Source: Eumeta japonica
Taxonomy: Eukaryota; Arthropoda; Insecta; Lepidoptera; Psychidae
Length of the DNA: 64,000 bases
Direction of reading: 5' to 3'
NCBI GenBank assembly: GCA_005406025.1
Contig: BGZK01001193.1
Coordinates: forward strand, 62,001 to 126,000
The notes under the pieces were generated by a model that saw nothing but the letters and a program-made list of their open reading frames with translations, did no database searches and was not told the DNA's origin. This document shows positions 11,501-21,990 of this stretch, piece after piece (the stretch's first letter is position 1; every line of letters starts with the position of its first letter). The translations under genes and the position numbers were made by a program.

Positions 11501-13339
11501 TTTATGTTCAGTTCCGTACCCGTTTTCAATATAGTCGCAAAGTGCCACTTCAAATCAAGCTTATTTTATTTCCAGTTGCTGTCAATATACGACATTATAA
11601 TAGTGTCAATTAACGGCGGTTCCGTCGTGGGAATTTTGATAACGTTGTTTTTAGTCGACATGGCATTTAGCGGCGTTTTGCTCTTCGGATTACGTAAGGT
11701 ATGTACAGTACAATATTAACACTCATTTATCTCTGAATATCCATCCCGGAAATTGTGTATAATAAGGAATTAAAATTAATGTCCCTTCTCAGAGGTGAAT
11801 CGGCCAGTGTGTGTTTAATTAAAGTCAAATTGAACCTCTTGTTCAGTGTCTTGTGTACGTTAAAAAGTAGGTCCTTCGTAGGTAGGACAAACGTACGTCC
11901 CGACTGTCATCATTGCGTTGGTGACTATGGTCTCCAAATAGCACCAAACCAGCAATGGGTCAGCGTGAAAGTCTTAAGGTTCAAACTTTTCAATCTGAAA
12001 TAACTGAAGTAAATAAACTTCACGAAAAGACTATGTCTCAGAAATGGTGTGATAAAAACATTAAGCCGTTAATATTTTAATTTTTTTTAAATAATGCAGT
12101 ATATGAAATATGGTTATACTATTTGAAACAGAATTAATTAAGGTATTTTTCTTTCAGGACGACTTAAGATTCATGAAGTCGTATTACATAAGTTTCTTCA
12201 TCGCCATCGCCATTGTGGTGTGCTACTTCATTAACGGTTTTATTCTGAACATCGTCATCAGCTTATTTAATCTAGGTAATCAATAAATCTATAAGTTCTA
12301 TAATAAGCCTAACCATCTATATTTACCATACTTACAAAATATAAATGGTTATATTTACAAAAATCAGCTATGGTGATCGTTGAAGAACAGTAAACCAAAT
12401 CCCTATATCGACACATTCAACTAATCAAAACAATTGCGACAGATGAAAGCCTATTTCCAGGATACGTCGTCGCAGACAAAAACCATTTCCGTTGGAACTT
12501 TTATTCCGAAAATAGCTACTTCCTTATGCAAGTGATTGCCATAGTGTCGTGCAGTTGAATAAACATCGACAATTCGAACATACAATATTCGATTCACATG
12601 CCTGACCATTTTTATTCGTCGCCGTTTCATTTTTATACGATACGTTTAATTGCAAAACTGAGTCAGAAAGAATGCATCAAGAAATATTTTAGTTGACTTT
12701 TGTGTAACATTGATCCATCCTGTGAATGATGTCCTTCGATTCATGAATCTGGTATCAGAACGCTCACTACATGTAATGTTTAAATCACAGATGTTTAAGA
12801 ACTTAGCATTAGAGATGACCAAGTTTACATACATATGTATTTCGTAAAATAAACATTTTTCTAGAAACTTCTTCAACCACTACTAATAATTTCATCTCCC
12901 ATAAGGGTAGAGTAGTGAGTTCTTTATGTATTATACTATACATTCCATAACTCATGATTGAAAAACTTTTGTACGGATCTTGATTAGACTTCCACAATTT
13001 TAAAACTTAGTGTTCACGAGGAGACAATAAATTATACAATCGCATTGACATGTCAAGAAGTTAAGAACAAATGCTTTCTACATGAAACTACATGATGTAA
13101 AGCAGACAAAATCATGTTCAATGTATACCATTACTAAAATAAAAATACCAAACCAATCACAATAATGAGATTTTTAATTTTAGCAATGAGTTGCCAGGAA
13201 AAAGTGCTTAATGTTTTGTATCAATGAATATTACTGATGATGTTGTTTTTTTTCCTTTTCAGGTGTTCGTGTATACGTGCTTTACATACTTACAAAATTG
13301 CTCGAGGAAATGCAAAGACCTGGTCATCCAACAGTTTGA
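5550..13339 (+). CDS. small multi-pass membrane protein, four-exon gene (gene B)
   Basis: I assembled this gene from splice sites and phase. The coding exons are 5550-5615, 11576-11698, 12158-12275 and 13263-13339, with donors GTGAGT, GTATGT and GTAATC and acceptors TTTCCAG, CTTTCAG and CTTTTCAG. The phases are 0, 0 and 1. The product is about 127 residues. It begins MVAMCIFLPAKKALFVYSIV and has hydrophobic segments at about residues 12-34, 38-62 and 71-100, a motif DDLRFMKSYYISFF after the second segment, and an amphipathic tail RVYVLYILTKLLEE ending PTV. The ATG has a favourable AAAATGG context and exon 1 splices in frame to exon 2. It is a tandem paralogue of the exon at 662-738. Length and topology resemble small insect four-pass membrane proteins of unknown function. 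I do not recognise the family. Intron 1 is 5.96 kb and carries a mariner, a MITE and other repeats. The exons themselves are uninterrupted. Exon 1 is the least certain part. Confidence 0.75.
6189..7399 (+). mobile_element. mariner transposon in intron 1 (lineage with TTAAGTCGGGGAAAAAG ends)
   Basis: The left terminal repeat starts TTAAGTCGGGGAAAAAGTTT at 6189. The right end, read on the other strand, starts TTAAATTGGGGAAAAGTTT at about 7399. This makes a 1.2-kb element, the expected mariner size. It lies in the same orientation as the host gene. Its ends and protein are clearly different from those of the mariners at 41.0, 45.2 and 56.1 kb, so at least two mariner lineages are present. Confidence 0.8.
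6369..7302 (+). pseudogene. mariner transposase, degenerate
   Basis: The reading starts MNESNVEILYILRLYYKKGE (6369), the N-terminal helix-turn-helix part. It is then broken by frameshifts and shows PSSGRPITEKVDAIL. The best-preserved stretch (6799-7110) carries LMLCLWWDWKG, TINSDLYCQQL and KRPELINIKG, the block around the second catalytic Asp of mariner transposases. After it come degenerate PYSLDLAPSD-like and 'EQWGYFTAYRM' remnants. Many stops mean it is dead. A mariner-type D,D34D transposase would cut and paste at TA; this is family knowledge. Confidence 0.8.
7400..8810 (+). other. intron 1 of gene B, no recognised element
   Basis: AT-rich sequence with no open frame, repeat or RNA gene that I can name. 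Confidence 0.4.
8815..9110 (+). repeat. dispersed repeat family R1, copy in intron 1
   Basis: The copy contains CGAGGAGCAAACGA near 8823 and GTGAGCCACCGAAACTCTC near 9015, then AATGGCGGAAGCTGTTAC and TTGTGGTATCTCAATCG. The same ordered blocks occur at 61405-61655 on the same strand and, inverted, at 16681-16815 and 19663-19793. No coding potential is shared between copies. The family behaves like a SINE or other non-autonomous element. Confidence 0.6.
9111..9955 (+). other. intron 1 of gene B, no recognised element
   Basis: No gene or known repeat. A slightly GC-richer patch at 9490-9720 has imperfect internal inverted matches but no clear boundaries. Confidence 0.35.
9960..10283 (-). repeat. 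hexamer-tract repeat, copy 2 (inverted)
   Basis: On the plus strand the tract at 9960-10220 consists of TCGATTTC/AATTCCGATT-type units. It is followed at 10252-10283 by the reverse complement of the head unit seen at 2699-2729, so the repeat lies on the minus strand. Inside the tract is a hairpin of two 22-base arms (10051-10072 and 10079-10100, GAGCC...TTAAGATCA and its complement) with a six-base loop. Confidence 0.6.
10309..10435. repeat. MITE, family M1 copy a
   Basis: This is a 127-base near-palindrome. The left arm starts GGTTTGTACCAAAAGTAAAAA, with a TTTGACAGAT block. The right arm holds ATCTGTCAAATTTTACG and ends TTACGTTTTTATCTTTGGTG. The blocks 'AAGAYTTGACAGATTG' and 'GGTTGCACYAA' recur at 13494-13622 and 14782-14921. 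I know such GGTTGCACCAAC-ended MITEs as common in lepidopteran genomes. Confidence 0.6.
10440..11575 (+). other. rest of intron 1 of gene B
   Basis: AT-rich, no recognised element. It ends with the acceptor TTATTTTATTTCCAG at 11561-11575, immediately before exon 2. Confidence 0.5.
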
Positions 13340-13370
13340 AGTGTACATGTGGAACTTTGAAAACCCTAAA

Positions 13371-13395
13371 AATAAACTATAACATCATCAATAAA
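13371..13395 (+). terminator. polyadenylation signals of gene B
   Basis: Two canonical AATAAA hexamers lie at 13371-13376 and 13390-13395, 32 and 51 bases after the TGA of gene B. The predicted 3' end is near 13405-13420. Confidence 0.65.
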
Positions 13396-13493
13396 CATAA
13401 AAATACATTATTGAGTCAATGAATTCGGGCTGTTTTAACGTGCAGCCTTTATTAAATCGTGCTGATTGAGTTACATTTACGGTACGTTGCATG

Positions 13494-13622
13494 TCGGTTG
13501 CACTAAAAGAAAAAATGCAATTCTTAAACTTGAATCTTAAGACTTGACAGATTGCCCCTATCATTATCTGTTAAATGTTACCTTTAATTTTACGAATGAC
13601 AATTTATCTTTTAACGCAAACC
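13494..13622. repeat. MITE, family M1 copy b
   Basis: It starts CGGTTGCACTAAAAG and carries AAGACTTGACAGATTGC, then ATTATCTGTTAAATGTTAC, and ends TTAACGCAAACCG, which roughly complements the start. It is about 155 bp past the stop of gene B. Confidence 0.55.
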
Positions 13623-13794
13623 GCTGACGCTCTCTTATATCTTAATTTCATCGTCTTGATCTCGTAAGCAAGAATATTTAATAGGTACGCGTCGAGACAC
13701 ATCTGATATTTTTATAATGTCAATTTATGACATTGAGTTTTAAATAACAGCAGTCTTGTTCCGAAACGTACAGTGACAGTCGTTAATATATTTT

Positions 13795-14010
13795 GACTAG
13801 CTTTTGCCGGCGGCTACGCCCGCGTAGACATTAAAAAGGTGAATGTTTTTGGATAAGATTTGCATAAAATCCGTTCTTTGTGTGCGTCTACGTCATGAAA
13901 AGAGTCAATGGCAAATTTCAAGTTAATTGGGCGTATAGTTTCGGAGATCTCGTGGGGTCAGTCAGTCAGTTAGTCAGTAGTACTTCGCTTATATACATAT
14001 ATGGATAGAT
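13795..14010 (+). repeat. RTE-type LINE/SINE 3' region
   Basis: It begins CTAGCTTTTGCCGGCGGCT and continues GTAGACATTAAA...TTTGCATAAAATCCG...TACGTCATGA...GGCAAATTTCAAGTTAATTGG...GTCAGTCAGTCAGTTAGTCAG, ending in a TATATACATATATGG tail. This block order is a very common lepidopteran RTE/SINE signature. It is plus strand and non-coding. Confidence 0.65.
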
Positions 14011-14781
14011 TTTGGCAACGCTTTAGATTTGATATGTGATACGGGACGTAATTTTTATGATGTTATTTGACAACGATCAAGATATGACGACGTTACTACA
14101 TTGTAAATATAAACTTATTGTATACAGATGTTTTTTTTTTATTGTAAAAATGGATGTTACCGCTCAATATACTGTAATGTACCATGTATCAATTGAAACC
14201 GCCACGCGTATAAGGCGTGACTTAAATATACGATGGAAATCTTCGACGTCACCCCGTAACAGAATAAGATTAAGGAGGAAATAAAGAAGGTTCAATATGC
14301 TGTAGAAGTGGAATTTTACATAGAAATGACGCTGATTTTTTTTCTTTAAAGTATTTGATCCATTTTCCATAGCAAACTATCGAAACGATAGGCGGTAAAT
14401 AAAAGTTTCATGTGATTTTGGTTTATACGAATTTGGTGGTCACATATTATTTTGTCAGAATGTGCATATAATTATACAGACCAATGGTAATGCTAGAGCG
14501 AAACATGCTTTATGGTAACTTCATTTAGTCTTGAGGGGTAAGGGAGTCAGTTACCGCATTATCCCTTAAGACTGACTTTAGGCTTCCGATGTGTGCAGGG
14601 GCAAAACGAGTCAAAAGGTCTCAGACTCAAGAGATATCAGTCAGTCAAGCTAGGACAGAGGTAGTTTGTCCCTTTTTAACATTCAATATGTGATCCATTA
14701 CCATGAGTTGTTATCGTGAATAAGTTTGTTATAGTTTTAGATTTAATTTAGTCTGTGTTTCATTTTCGTAATTTGGACAAC

Positions 14782-14921
14782 CGGTTGCACCAACAGAAAA
14801 AACGCAACACATGAACATAATGTGTAAGATTTGATAGATCGTATAGATTAGATAACTCATGACAGATACTATCTATCAAATTTACATAACAAACATATAG
14901 TTTACGATTTGAGATTTAACC
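14782..14921. repeat. MITE, family M1 copy c
   Basis: It starts CGGTTGCACCAACAGAAAAA, has GTAAGATTTGATAGATCG and, on the far side, TATCTATCAAATTTACATAA, giving a long imperfect hairpin of the same family as copies a and b. Confidence 0.55.
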
Positions 14922-14924
14922 ATT

Positions 14925-16675
14925 TGTTGCTAGTCGCAAAATGTTATTCTATAAGAGCTGGTGCGAAAATGCTGCACAAAAACAAGGAAATTGATTCATA
15001 TGGCAATTACGGTTGCCGAAGGTAAGCCAAGTAAAAGCAGTGAAAAATTTGTTACCTAGAGTAGCTATTGGATTTGTGAAAATTAAGAATATTAAAACCG
15101 TGTGATTTGAAATAGGAAATGTATTTATTTAGTTTCATTGAGCATTTGTACTTAAAAGAAAAATACCTTATTGTGTTTTTATGCACGAATAGTTTTTCTA
15201 AGAATGAAATGGACAGATAAATGATGGATATTATTATGGGTATCCAAAAAATAACCAAAAACTTTTTCGTGTATAGCTTTCATTTTTCCTTTTATGTAAC
15301 AAACACGTAAATGAAAAAATTGATGTAGAATCATCAATTTTTCTAATGGTTTACCTGTTGTATTTATAAGCTCTTAATGGACTTTCAATATTTATTGAAT
15401 CAATTTATTTATACTATTTCAATAAAATGTTCTGAATATATATATATATATATATATATTTTAATGGGATTCTAATTACCTTCTCATTTGCTGATCATTT
15501 CATCAACAAACGCTTTTATTAATTTAAGGAAAAATATTTATCCTGTTAAATAAAATGTGTACCCATTTATAACATTCCATATTTACAGACGTATTTTTTA
15601 ATCCCTTTTATAAGTAAAAACTAAACCAATTATTGTTTTGGGCCATCTTGTGATACTAATCAGGCGATCATCACGAGCTGTTTCATATACAATTCTTATT
15701 GTTCGCAAGAGTCAAATATGGCATCTAATTGGATTGCGTACATCTCGAACAAGTATTTCGGGACGACCGTCGGCCAAGAAATTCTATTTAATGATATAAT
15801 AAGCTAAAATTCAAAGCGGAACCGAGATGTAGAATAGGATCAAAATTGGAGTGAACAGAGACCGGTATCTGAATTGAGTACAGGACCGGGATCGCGACTG
15901 AAATCGAAATCAACAGTAAAACCGGAATTTAAATCAAGACATGACCAGGATAGGACTCATTAGATATGGTCAGATAAATTTATTGATATAGTAGATGAAG
16001 AAAACCATTATATGTTTATAAATTAACCCTTTACAAAAGCTAGCAGGTAAATTACATTTCCATATAATTTCTAACTAAGTACAGTCATTATAAAATTGTT
16101 TTGGTGATAATGAGTATTGCGAAATTTTTATAAAAAATGAATTTATTAGCTAGTTTAATTTTAATTTATCTTATTTACTGTTTGGTACATCTTGTTTGGC
16201 TTTAAGGTTTACCGATTCCAATACATTCCATACGTATTTTCTCATTTGTATTCATAGCACAAAGAAACCTAATTTGGGATTAGATAATTTGTAAGGCCCT
16301 CACTTTTTTATGTATGTATTATGAACAGTTATTATACCTAACAGTCTCTGTATTTTTTATTTTGATTTAAATCCAACATAGTAATCCTGACATATGGATA
16401 TGTATATTGGTACACAGGTGCCTACCAGTAGTCCCTCCCAAGATAAAATATGGACAATTAACTTGTGAAAGGAAAGAGGAAATGGTCTGGCTTCGTTATG
16501 TTATTGCGATCATTTTTCTTGTATGACTACTCGATCCGGTTTGATTATTCAGTCGATGGTAAGTCTATATATATCGGTGAAAAACCAGAAGTTTTCAATA
16601 GTCTTTAATATATCTACCTATATAAGTATATAGTTTGGTACAAAACAAATTAATAAATAAAATGTGTTAAGAGTT
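14925..16675. other. intergenic; AT microsatellite and one hexamer tract
   Basis: A (TA) run lies at 15437-15460. A hexamer-type tract (GACCGGTATCTGAATTGAG... GACTGAAATCGAAATCAA) lies at about 15820-15960 without a recognisable head unit. Nothing coding seen. Confidence 0.45.
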
Positions 16676-16680
16676 GCGGC

Positions 16681-16815
16681 CAAATTAGTTGCAGCACGAA
16701 AATAGGCCAGCTGGACTGGTGAGATACCACAGTCTCACAGAACACAGACATGAAGTGACGCTTTCGCTATTGCCTTTCGTCTAGTAGGTGAAGGTTCCGG
16801 TGGCACATTCTCCTC
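16681..16815 (-). repeat. dispersed repeat family R1, inverted copy
   Basis: On the minus strand it reads GCCACCGGAACCTTCACC, AGGCAATAGCGAAAGCGTC and GACTGTGGTATCTCACC. These match in order the blocks at 8815-9110 and 61405-61655. Confidence 0.6.
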
Positions 16816-17013
16816 TCTTAATCTTAATAACTTTTCACCTAATACTAAGGTTTTACGAGAGAATTTGTAATAAAATTACCTGTTAATGTATGGATTATGG
16901 ACATAGGGCTTAAATAAATAATTTATGTGAAAAATAAATTTCAAAAAATTTGTAACGTTCCATTAATAAGAAAAGAAACATATTATTATATATACAAAAC
17001 AAAAATGTATAAA

Positions 17014-17758
17014 AACTGGCCAAGAGCATGTCGGACCATGTTCATTGTAGGGTTCTGAAGTCATTATTACAAAGAAAAAAATGCACTACAGATGAAAAAA
17101 AGACGTTCTTACACTTTTTCCCATATTTCCTGCACGGAATAGTCGTAAGCATTTTAGTCGCCTATAACTAGAAAAATAAATAGGTATGTAGTCTGTTACT
17201 ACTAACAGGTGTAAATTAAAATGCATCAGCAAAAGAGCATATGTTCATGGCCCTTAGATCCTTTTGTTGAGAAACGCAGTTTTTCGGCAATTACTCAAAA
17301 ACAGTATATCCGACCTATTAAAAATAGTATTCATTGAAAGTATTTATTAAGCGTTACCTTTTTATTTTTTCATGTTTTTTGCACATATGGTTTAAAAATT
17401 AGAGAGTGGGGCACAATTTCTCCAAATTTCGAAGCGATTATTTCTGTCATCTGAAAAATTGCTTAAAACTTTAAGGTGTTTTTAAAAGAACTGTTGAAAT
17501 ATGTACCACACGTTGATGTTTGCTGAAAAAAAAATTTCCAGCTTCTGTTACGTGTATGGAGTTCCCCGCCTAGAAATATTTATTTTTATTGTTTAACCAC
17601 CAAACTAAGTAGCGGCTTATACAAGACACGTACACTATATATTTCATCAATGTAAGTTTTACAATCTTTGAATAAAATGCCTGTGACATACGAACGGATC
17701 AACATGACGAAACTACGAGTGTTCCGTTTTTGCCATTTTGGCTCGGAACTCTAAAAAT
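17014..17758. repeat. interspersed repeat with GGCCAAGAGC / GGAACTCTA ends
   Basis: It starts CTGGCCAAGAGCATGTCGGA with GTAGGGTTCTG. It passes through GCACATATGGTTTAAAAATT, GAAGCGATTATTTCTGTC and TACCACACGTTGATGTT, and ends ATGACGAAACTACGAG...GGCTCGGAACTCTAAAAA. I recognise this block order from an abundant lepidopteran non-coding repeat whose copies end in a GGAACCCTA-like sequence. The length (about 745 bp) looks near complete. Confidence 0.6.
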
Positions 17759-18010
17759 GAACGTCTTCATTAACAATTATTGACAACACGCTGTTGGTAG
17801 TGATGATACAAACGCTGAGTTGTCAGCAGTTATACAATCTTCGCTAGAGGTTAATTTTAATTTATTCCATTGAGTTTCGATGCTCCTTTTATGTAAGATA
17901 ATAAACAGTTTAAGCCCCCTGTCATGCATAGAAATCATGATGCATGGATATTATTATTCAAGACAAACATGATAAATATATGTGGAATAAAACGCAATAA
18001 ATAAATTCGA

Positions 18011-18419
18011 ACTCTCTAAAACTGAATAAGTGGAAAACCACTAATTAATAGTCAATAGCTACTATTTTAAGATGTCCAAAGTATACGACCAGCAATAAGT
18101 GGTTATCCACTCTTTCAATTAGTAGAAATGATTCCAAATTAAAATTGTAAATTTTCTACTAATTAAAAAGTATAATTCTACTATTATAAAAGTGATTATT
18201 TTACTAATTGTCAAGTGACTACTAATTCAGAACTACTAATTCAGTAGTGAAGTTGGGTCATATTACTTTTTCAATTAGTGAAAAATTACTAATTGAAAAG
18301 TAACGCCTACAAACTTAGTAAATCTGTAGTAGATTCAACTAAAAATTACTAATTTTGATGTAGTTTCTACTATTACTACTTCAATTAGTAAAAATTCTAC
18401 TAATTCAGTTTTAGAGAGT
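18011..18419. mobile_element. MITE with ACTCTCTAAAACTGAAT termini built of ACTAATT units
   Basis: The left end is ACTCTCTAAAACTGAATAAG. The right end is the complement, AATTCAGTTTTAGAGAGT at 18402-18419. The 409-bp interior is largely made of alternating ACTAATT / AATTAGT motifs on both strands with occasional TTTTCAC or TTCTACTA. The whole element can therefore fold on itself in many registers. No coding capacity. Confidence 0.7.
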
Positions 18420-18424
18420 AAAAC

Positions 18425-19655
18425 TTTCAGTATAATGTTTCATGTTAAAGCCCATTTAGATGGCTAGAAAGTTGTTTCTTGACGTATTCGCTTTAAATAT
18501 TAAACGAGCAAGAGATATCTGAAGATATCTGAAGATATAAATAATAACAGAAAATTTATATCTCAATTTAACTGTCTTGATGAAGGTGTTATAATGAACA
18601 GCTTATATATTTTTTTAGGTAATTTAACTACTTTATTTAGCCACGAGCGCACTCAGACAGAGCATTCGAATAATTACGTAAGTATCATATAATGAGCGCT
18701 GGCGCCGCCTCATGCACTATGTATGAGATTGCTTATAAAAAGTTTATTCACTCAAACTATGCATATTGACGGCACGCAGATCCAAGCGCAAAAGTGAAAC
18801 TGCACTGAAAGTGTTACTTCACGATGCGTTACAAATATCTCACCCATACTCTTTGCGGTATCCAACGGAAGCAGGTGAACGTTCGCTTTTGACTGGTCGA
18901 CACCGTTGAGAGACGAGCACCCGGGGCAACCGAGCTTTGGTCGTCGTCTTTCAAGGTTGTCGTGGAAATACAATAAATTCCCTCGGGAAACGTTGCTCAT
19001 GTTCAATTCCAAGAGTAAATATTTAGAAAGGTACATATTGACACGTAGAGCGCCATCGGTGGTACGTGTTATGTAGTGGCATTTGTTGTTGTGAAACGAT
19101 AAAATAACAACTATTAAATTATCTCAAAATTCTACGAAATGACATTATATAAAGCAATGTTCAAAAAAAATCTCGAAAATGATCAAATGAAGTTAATAAA
19201 CCATGATATAATACGTAGCAACTTAACATTTGTAACCTACGAGGAATTTAAGAGAATGTATAAGGACAATTTGTAGATAAATGGAGTCTTTTTGAGTTTA
19301 TTCAAGTTATTTTACGTCCACGTAGTTTTATATAAAGTAGTCAAATTTTGTCACAAGTTTATTGAATTGAAAAAAAAAAACTGTCAAGTTTGTCTCTAGC
19401 TTGACGCGCTGATAAGGAAGAACGAAATATAAGGTGTTATTAACACTTATTGCAAGCGGACATGAAATAGAAGTCCGTTCAGAAGTGCAAAAACGAGGAG
19501 AATCGATAATAAACTCCATATTTTTTGTTATAGTTTAAGCTCGATGCCTAAGCCTTACTAACATTTATCTATTCCTTGACAAATAACAGGCATTGTCGTT
19601 TAACTGGGTTTTAATATGTATACAGTATTCACTATTGTACTACCATCTGGTAGAC
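18425..19655. other. intergenic, no gene recognised
   Basis: A GC-richer island at 18690-19080 has an open minus frame of 94 codons (18752-19036), but it shows no family resemblance, and the plus frame is broken. It may be a fragment of an unrecognised repeat. The remainder is AT-rich. Confidence 0.35.
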
Positions 19656-19662
19656 CATGCTG

Positions 19663-19793
19663 TGGCTAATTTAACTGCAGCATAAAAAGGGACCGGTGAG
19701 GTATCACACTCTCACAGAATATAGATGTGAGGTAGTAATTCTAATTGCGCTTCGTCGAGTGATTGAGAGTTCCGATGGCCCAGTCCCCCCTGC
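19663..19793 (-). repeat. dispersed repeat family R1, inverted copy
   Basis: It shares CTGCAGCAYRAAAA, GGTGAGRTAYCACA, CTCACAGAAYAYAGA and GAGAGTTCCGATGGC with the copy at 16681-16815 in the same orientation. Confidence 0.6.
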
Positions 19794-19889
19794 GTTAGAT
19801 ATCCTATTCCTTTCTAAAATTTCCAATAGCTTCATTCTACCCCCGTCAGATGCTTCCTAAAAGGCCAGCAACACACTAGTGACGCGAAT

Positions 19890-21990
19890 GGATCGGATTT
19901 CTAGCCGTATATAGTGACACGTCGGAATGGAAGTCGGACAACGAAATGATGCCTGAAAGTTAAGATTCTACGATACGACGTCTACGCGACATGAAAGAAA
20001 AGTGTTAAAAGATAATATTGTGAACATATTAATAATCTGTTAATAATGAGTACGTAGAGCCAGCGCCGAATGAATTCACATCTCAACGCTTGTGGTGCCT
20101 GTCTCATTTCGCCGTCACACATCGGCAGAAAAAGAAAATCCGCCTTGTCTTTGACGCGGCCGCCCCTACAAATGGATGATGCTTGAACGACGCGCTACTC
20201 ACGGGCCCCGATTTAATACAGTCGATTTTGTGCTCGTCCGATTCAGACAAGGACTTTGATGTCGGTGGACATCAAAGAAATATTGCTGCGAGTGAAAATT
20301 AGAGAGGAAGATCGCGACAGCTTGCAATTTATATGGCGAAATTATTGTAAAGAAAATCCACAGGAGTACTGAATGACGTCATTGATTTTCGGCGTCGTCT
20401 CATCAACTTATACATCGATCTATATAAAAAATCGCAACGCTTCAGAATTAGAACATGAGTACCCGGAGACGTGTAAAGTGATACGATTAGATCACTATGT
20501 TGATGATTTCTAGAAAAGTTACGATACGATTGAGGAGGCCAAGCGTGTTTCGAAACAAGTTTATGAAGTTCACCAGAAACCGGTTTCCAAGTTGCGTGGT
20601 CGGGCGAGTAACAAAACTGAAGTCTTGAATGAGATGTCCGACACTCGAAACGACGATAATGTGCAACTCGGTATACATACATTGAAAAAACCCTGGCTCT
20701 ACAGTGGGACATCAAAAATGACACCCTGGGTTTCAACCTCGGCCTACGGAATACGCCTACTGAAGTATTGAAAACGTCGCTCCCACCGACAAAATGGTAA
20801 GCCACGAGTGCAGTGATGTCTGTTTTCTTTCCTCTCGATCTAGCCTCGCCCGTCCTGATCACGGGCAAAAGTATGCTCCAAGATATATGAAGATCGGGGG
20901 TCGACTGGGACGAACGATGAACATAGAAAGTGGCTGAAATGGGTGAACGAAATTATGAAATTGGCATTGATAAAAATATCTCGATGTATATCACCCAGCC
21001 ACACTTAGGGGGAGATACACGTGTTCGTCGACACGAGTCGTATGCAGCGGCCGTGTATAGACGTGTAAAATTGAATGAAAATGAAACTGCAACTTCACTT
21101 ATAATAGGAAAAGCGCGTCACTCCCTTGAAAATTACATCAATCCTTCGGCTCGAGTTGCAAGCAGCGCTGCTGAGCGCTTGATTAACTTTATCGATTTTG
21201 AATGACAATTGCATTAAACCTGTATGGAAAAGTACCTACTTACTATGATGCCCCACTGGCCATGCGACGACCCTGTATATCGCGTGCCGGTCGAGGGCGA
21301 CATTGCGCTCGATGCTCGTAACATAGAGCGAAAATTAAGATTTTATGAATAAACGAGAGGTTCACGAGGACATAAAGAAAGAGGTCGACATCCGCACCAT
21401 CTCTTGGAAATTTATACCTCTTAGCGCTCCGAACATGGGTGGCGCCTGGGTACCTTTGGTGTGATCAGTAAAAACCGCGTTGGCCGCTATATTAAGAGAA
21501 AGAAGCCCTAGAGAAGAAGTTCTCCACACCCTACTGATAGAAGCCTAGCACCTCGTCAATTCCAAGCCGTTGACAGAAATGGACATCGAACCTACGGTGG
21601 CCGAGGGTTTTACGCCTAACCACTACTTGATCGGGCGCTCCTGCGGCGCTGCCGCAGCAGACCACTTCGACGACAACGTGCTCCTTGCTCCTGAAAACTG
21701 GCGAACGTGTTAGCGTCTCGCCGATCACTTCTGACGGAGGTGGTTGAAGGAATACTTACCTACTCTGGTGCCCCGCCGGGCGCGCGGCGACCCTACATGT
21801 CGCACGCCGGCCGTGGGCGACGTCGTACTGATCGTCGACCCATCATCGCCTCGTTACTTGTAACTTTGAGGCAAAATTAAGAAGGTCTACCCGGCTCCTG
21901 ATAGTCAAGTCCGTGTGGTGGACATCGAAAAAATTGAAGGTGTTCTGTGGCCTTCGAAGATCGTCGTGTTGGTGTCATACAAGGTGGAGG
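19890..21990 (+). pseudogene. BEL/Pao LTR-retrotransposon pol, decayed and rearranged
   Basis: Through many frameshifts the plus strand gives, in pol order: EYVEPAPNEFTSQRLW and KKKIRLVFDAAAP (about 20050-20165, RT N-terminal); LTGPDLIQS; an RT palm with DHYVDDF at about 20490-20510 followed at once by TAG; EEAKRVSKQVYEVHQ; and LGFNLGLRNTPTEVLK to 20775. RNase H remnants include YAAAVYRRVKLNENETAT at 20930-21205. Integrase follows (NSKPLTEMDIEPTVAEGF, TPNHYLIGRS, about 21545-21640) with the C-terminal domain (PAVGDVVLIVD, KVYPAPDSQVRVVD) to about 21975. These motifs are typical of Pao-clade elements. Sequence 21220-21345 repeats that C-terminal region (21750-21885) ahead of the integrase, so two copies are fused or a segment is duplicated. 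No gag and no left LTR were found. Confidence 0.8.

Noticed and set aside
11374..12003. ATG-started frames 11374-11613, 11504-11719 and 11755-12003 around gene B exon 2.
   Set aside because: Only the part from 11576 to 11698 is supported. A good acceptor lies at 11575 and a donor at 11699, and the rest reads into intron.
20329..20868. Longest open frame in the window (179 codons, minus strand).
   Set aside because: It lies antisense to the BEL/Pao reverse transcriptase, whose motifs are read on the plus strand. The minus product shows no family resemblance.
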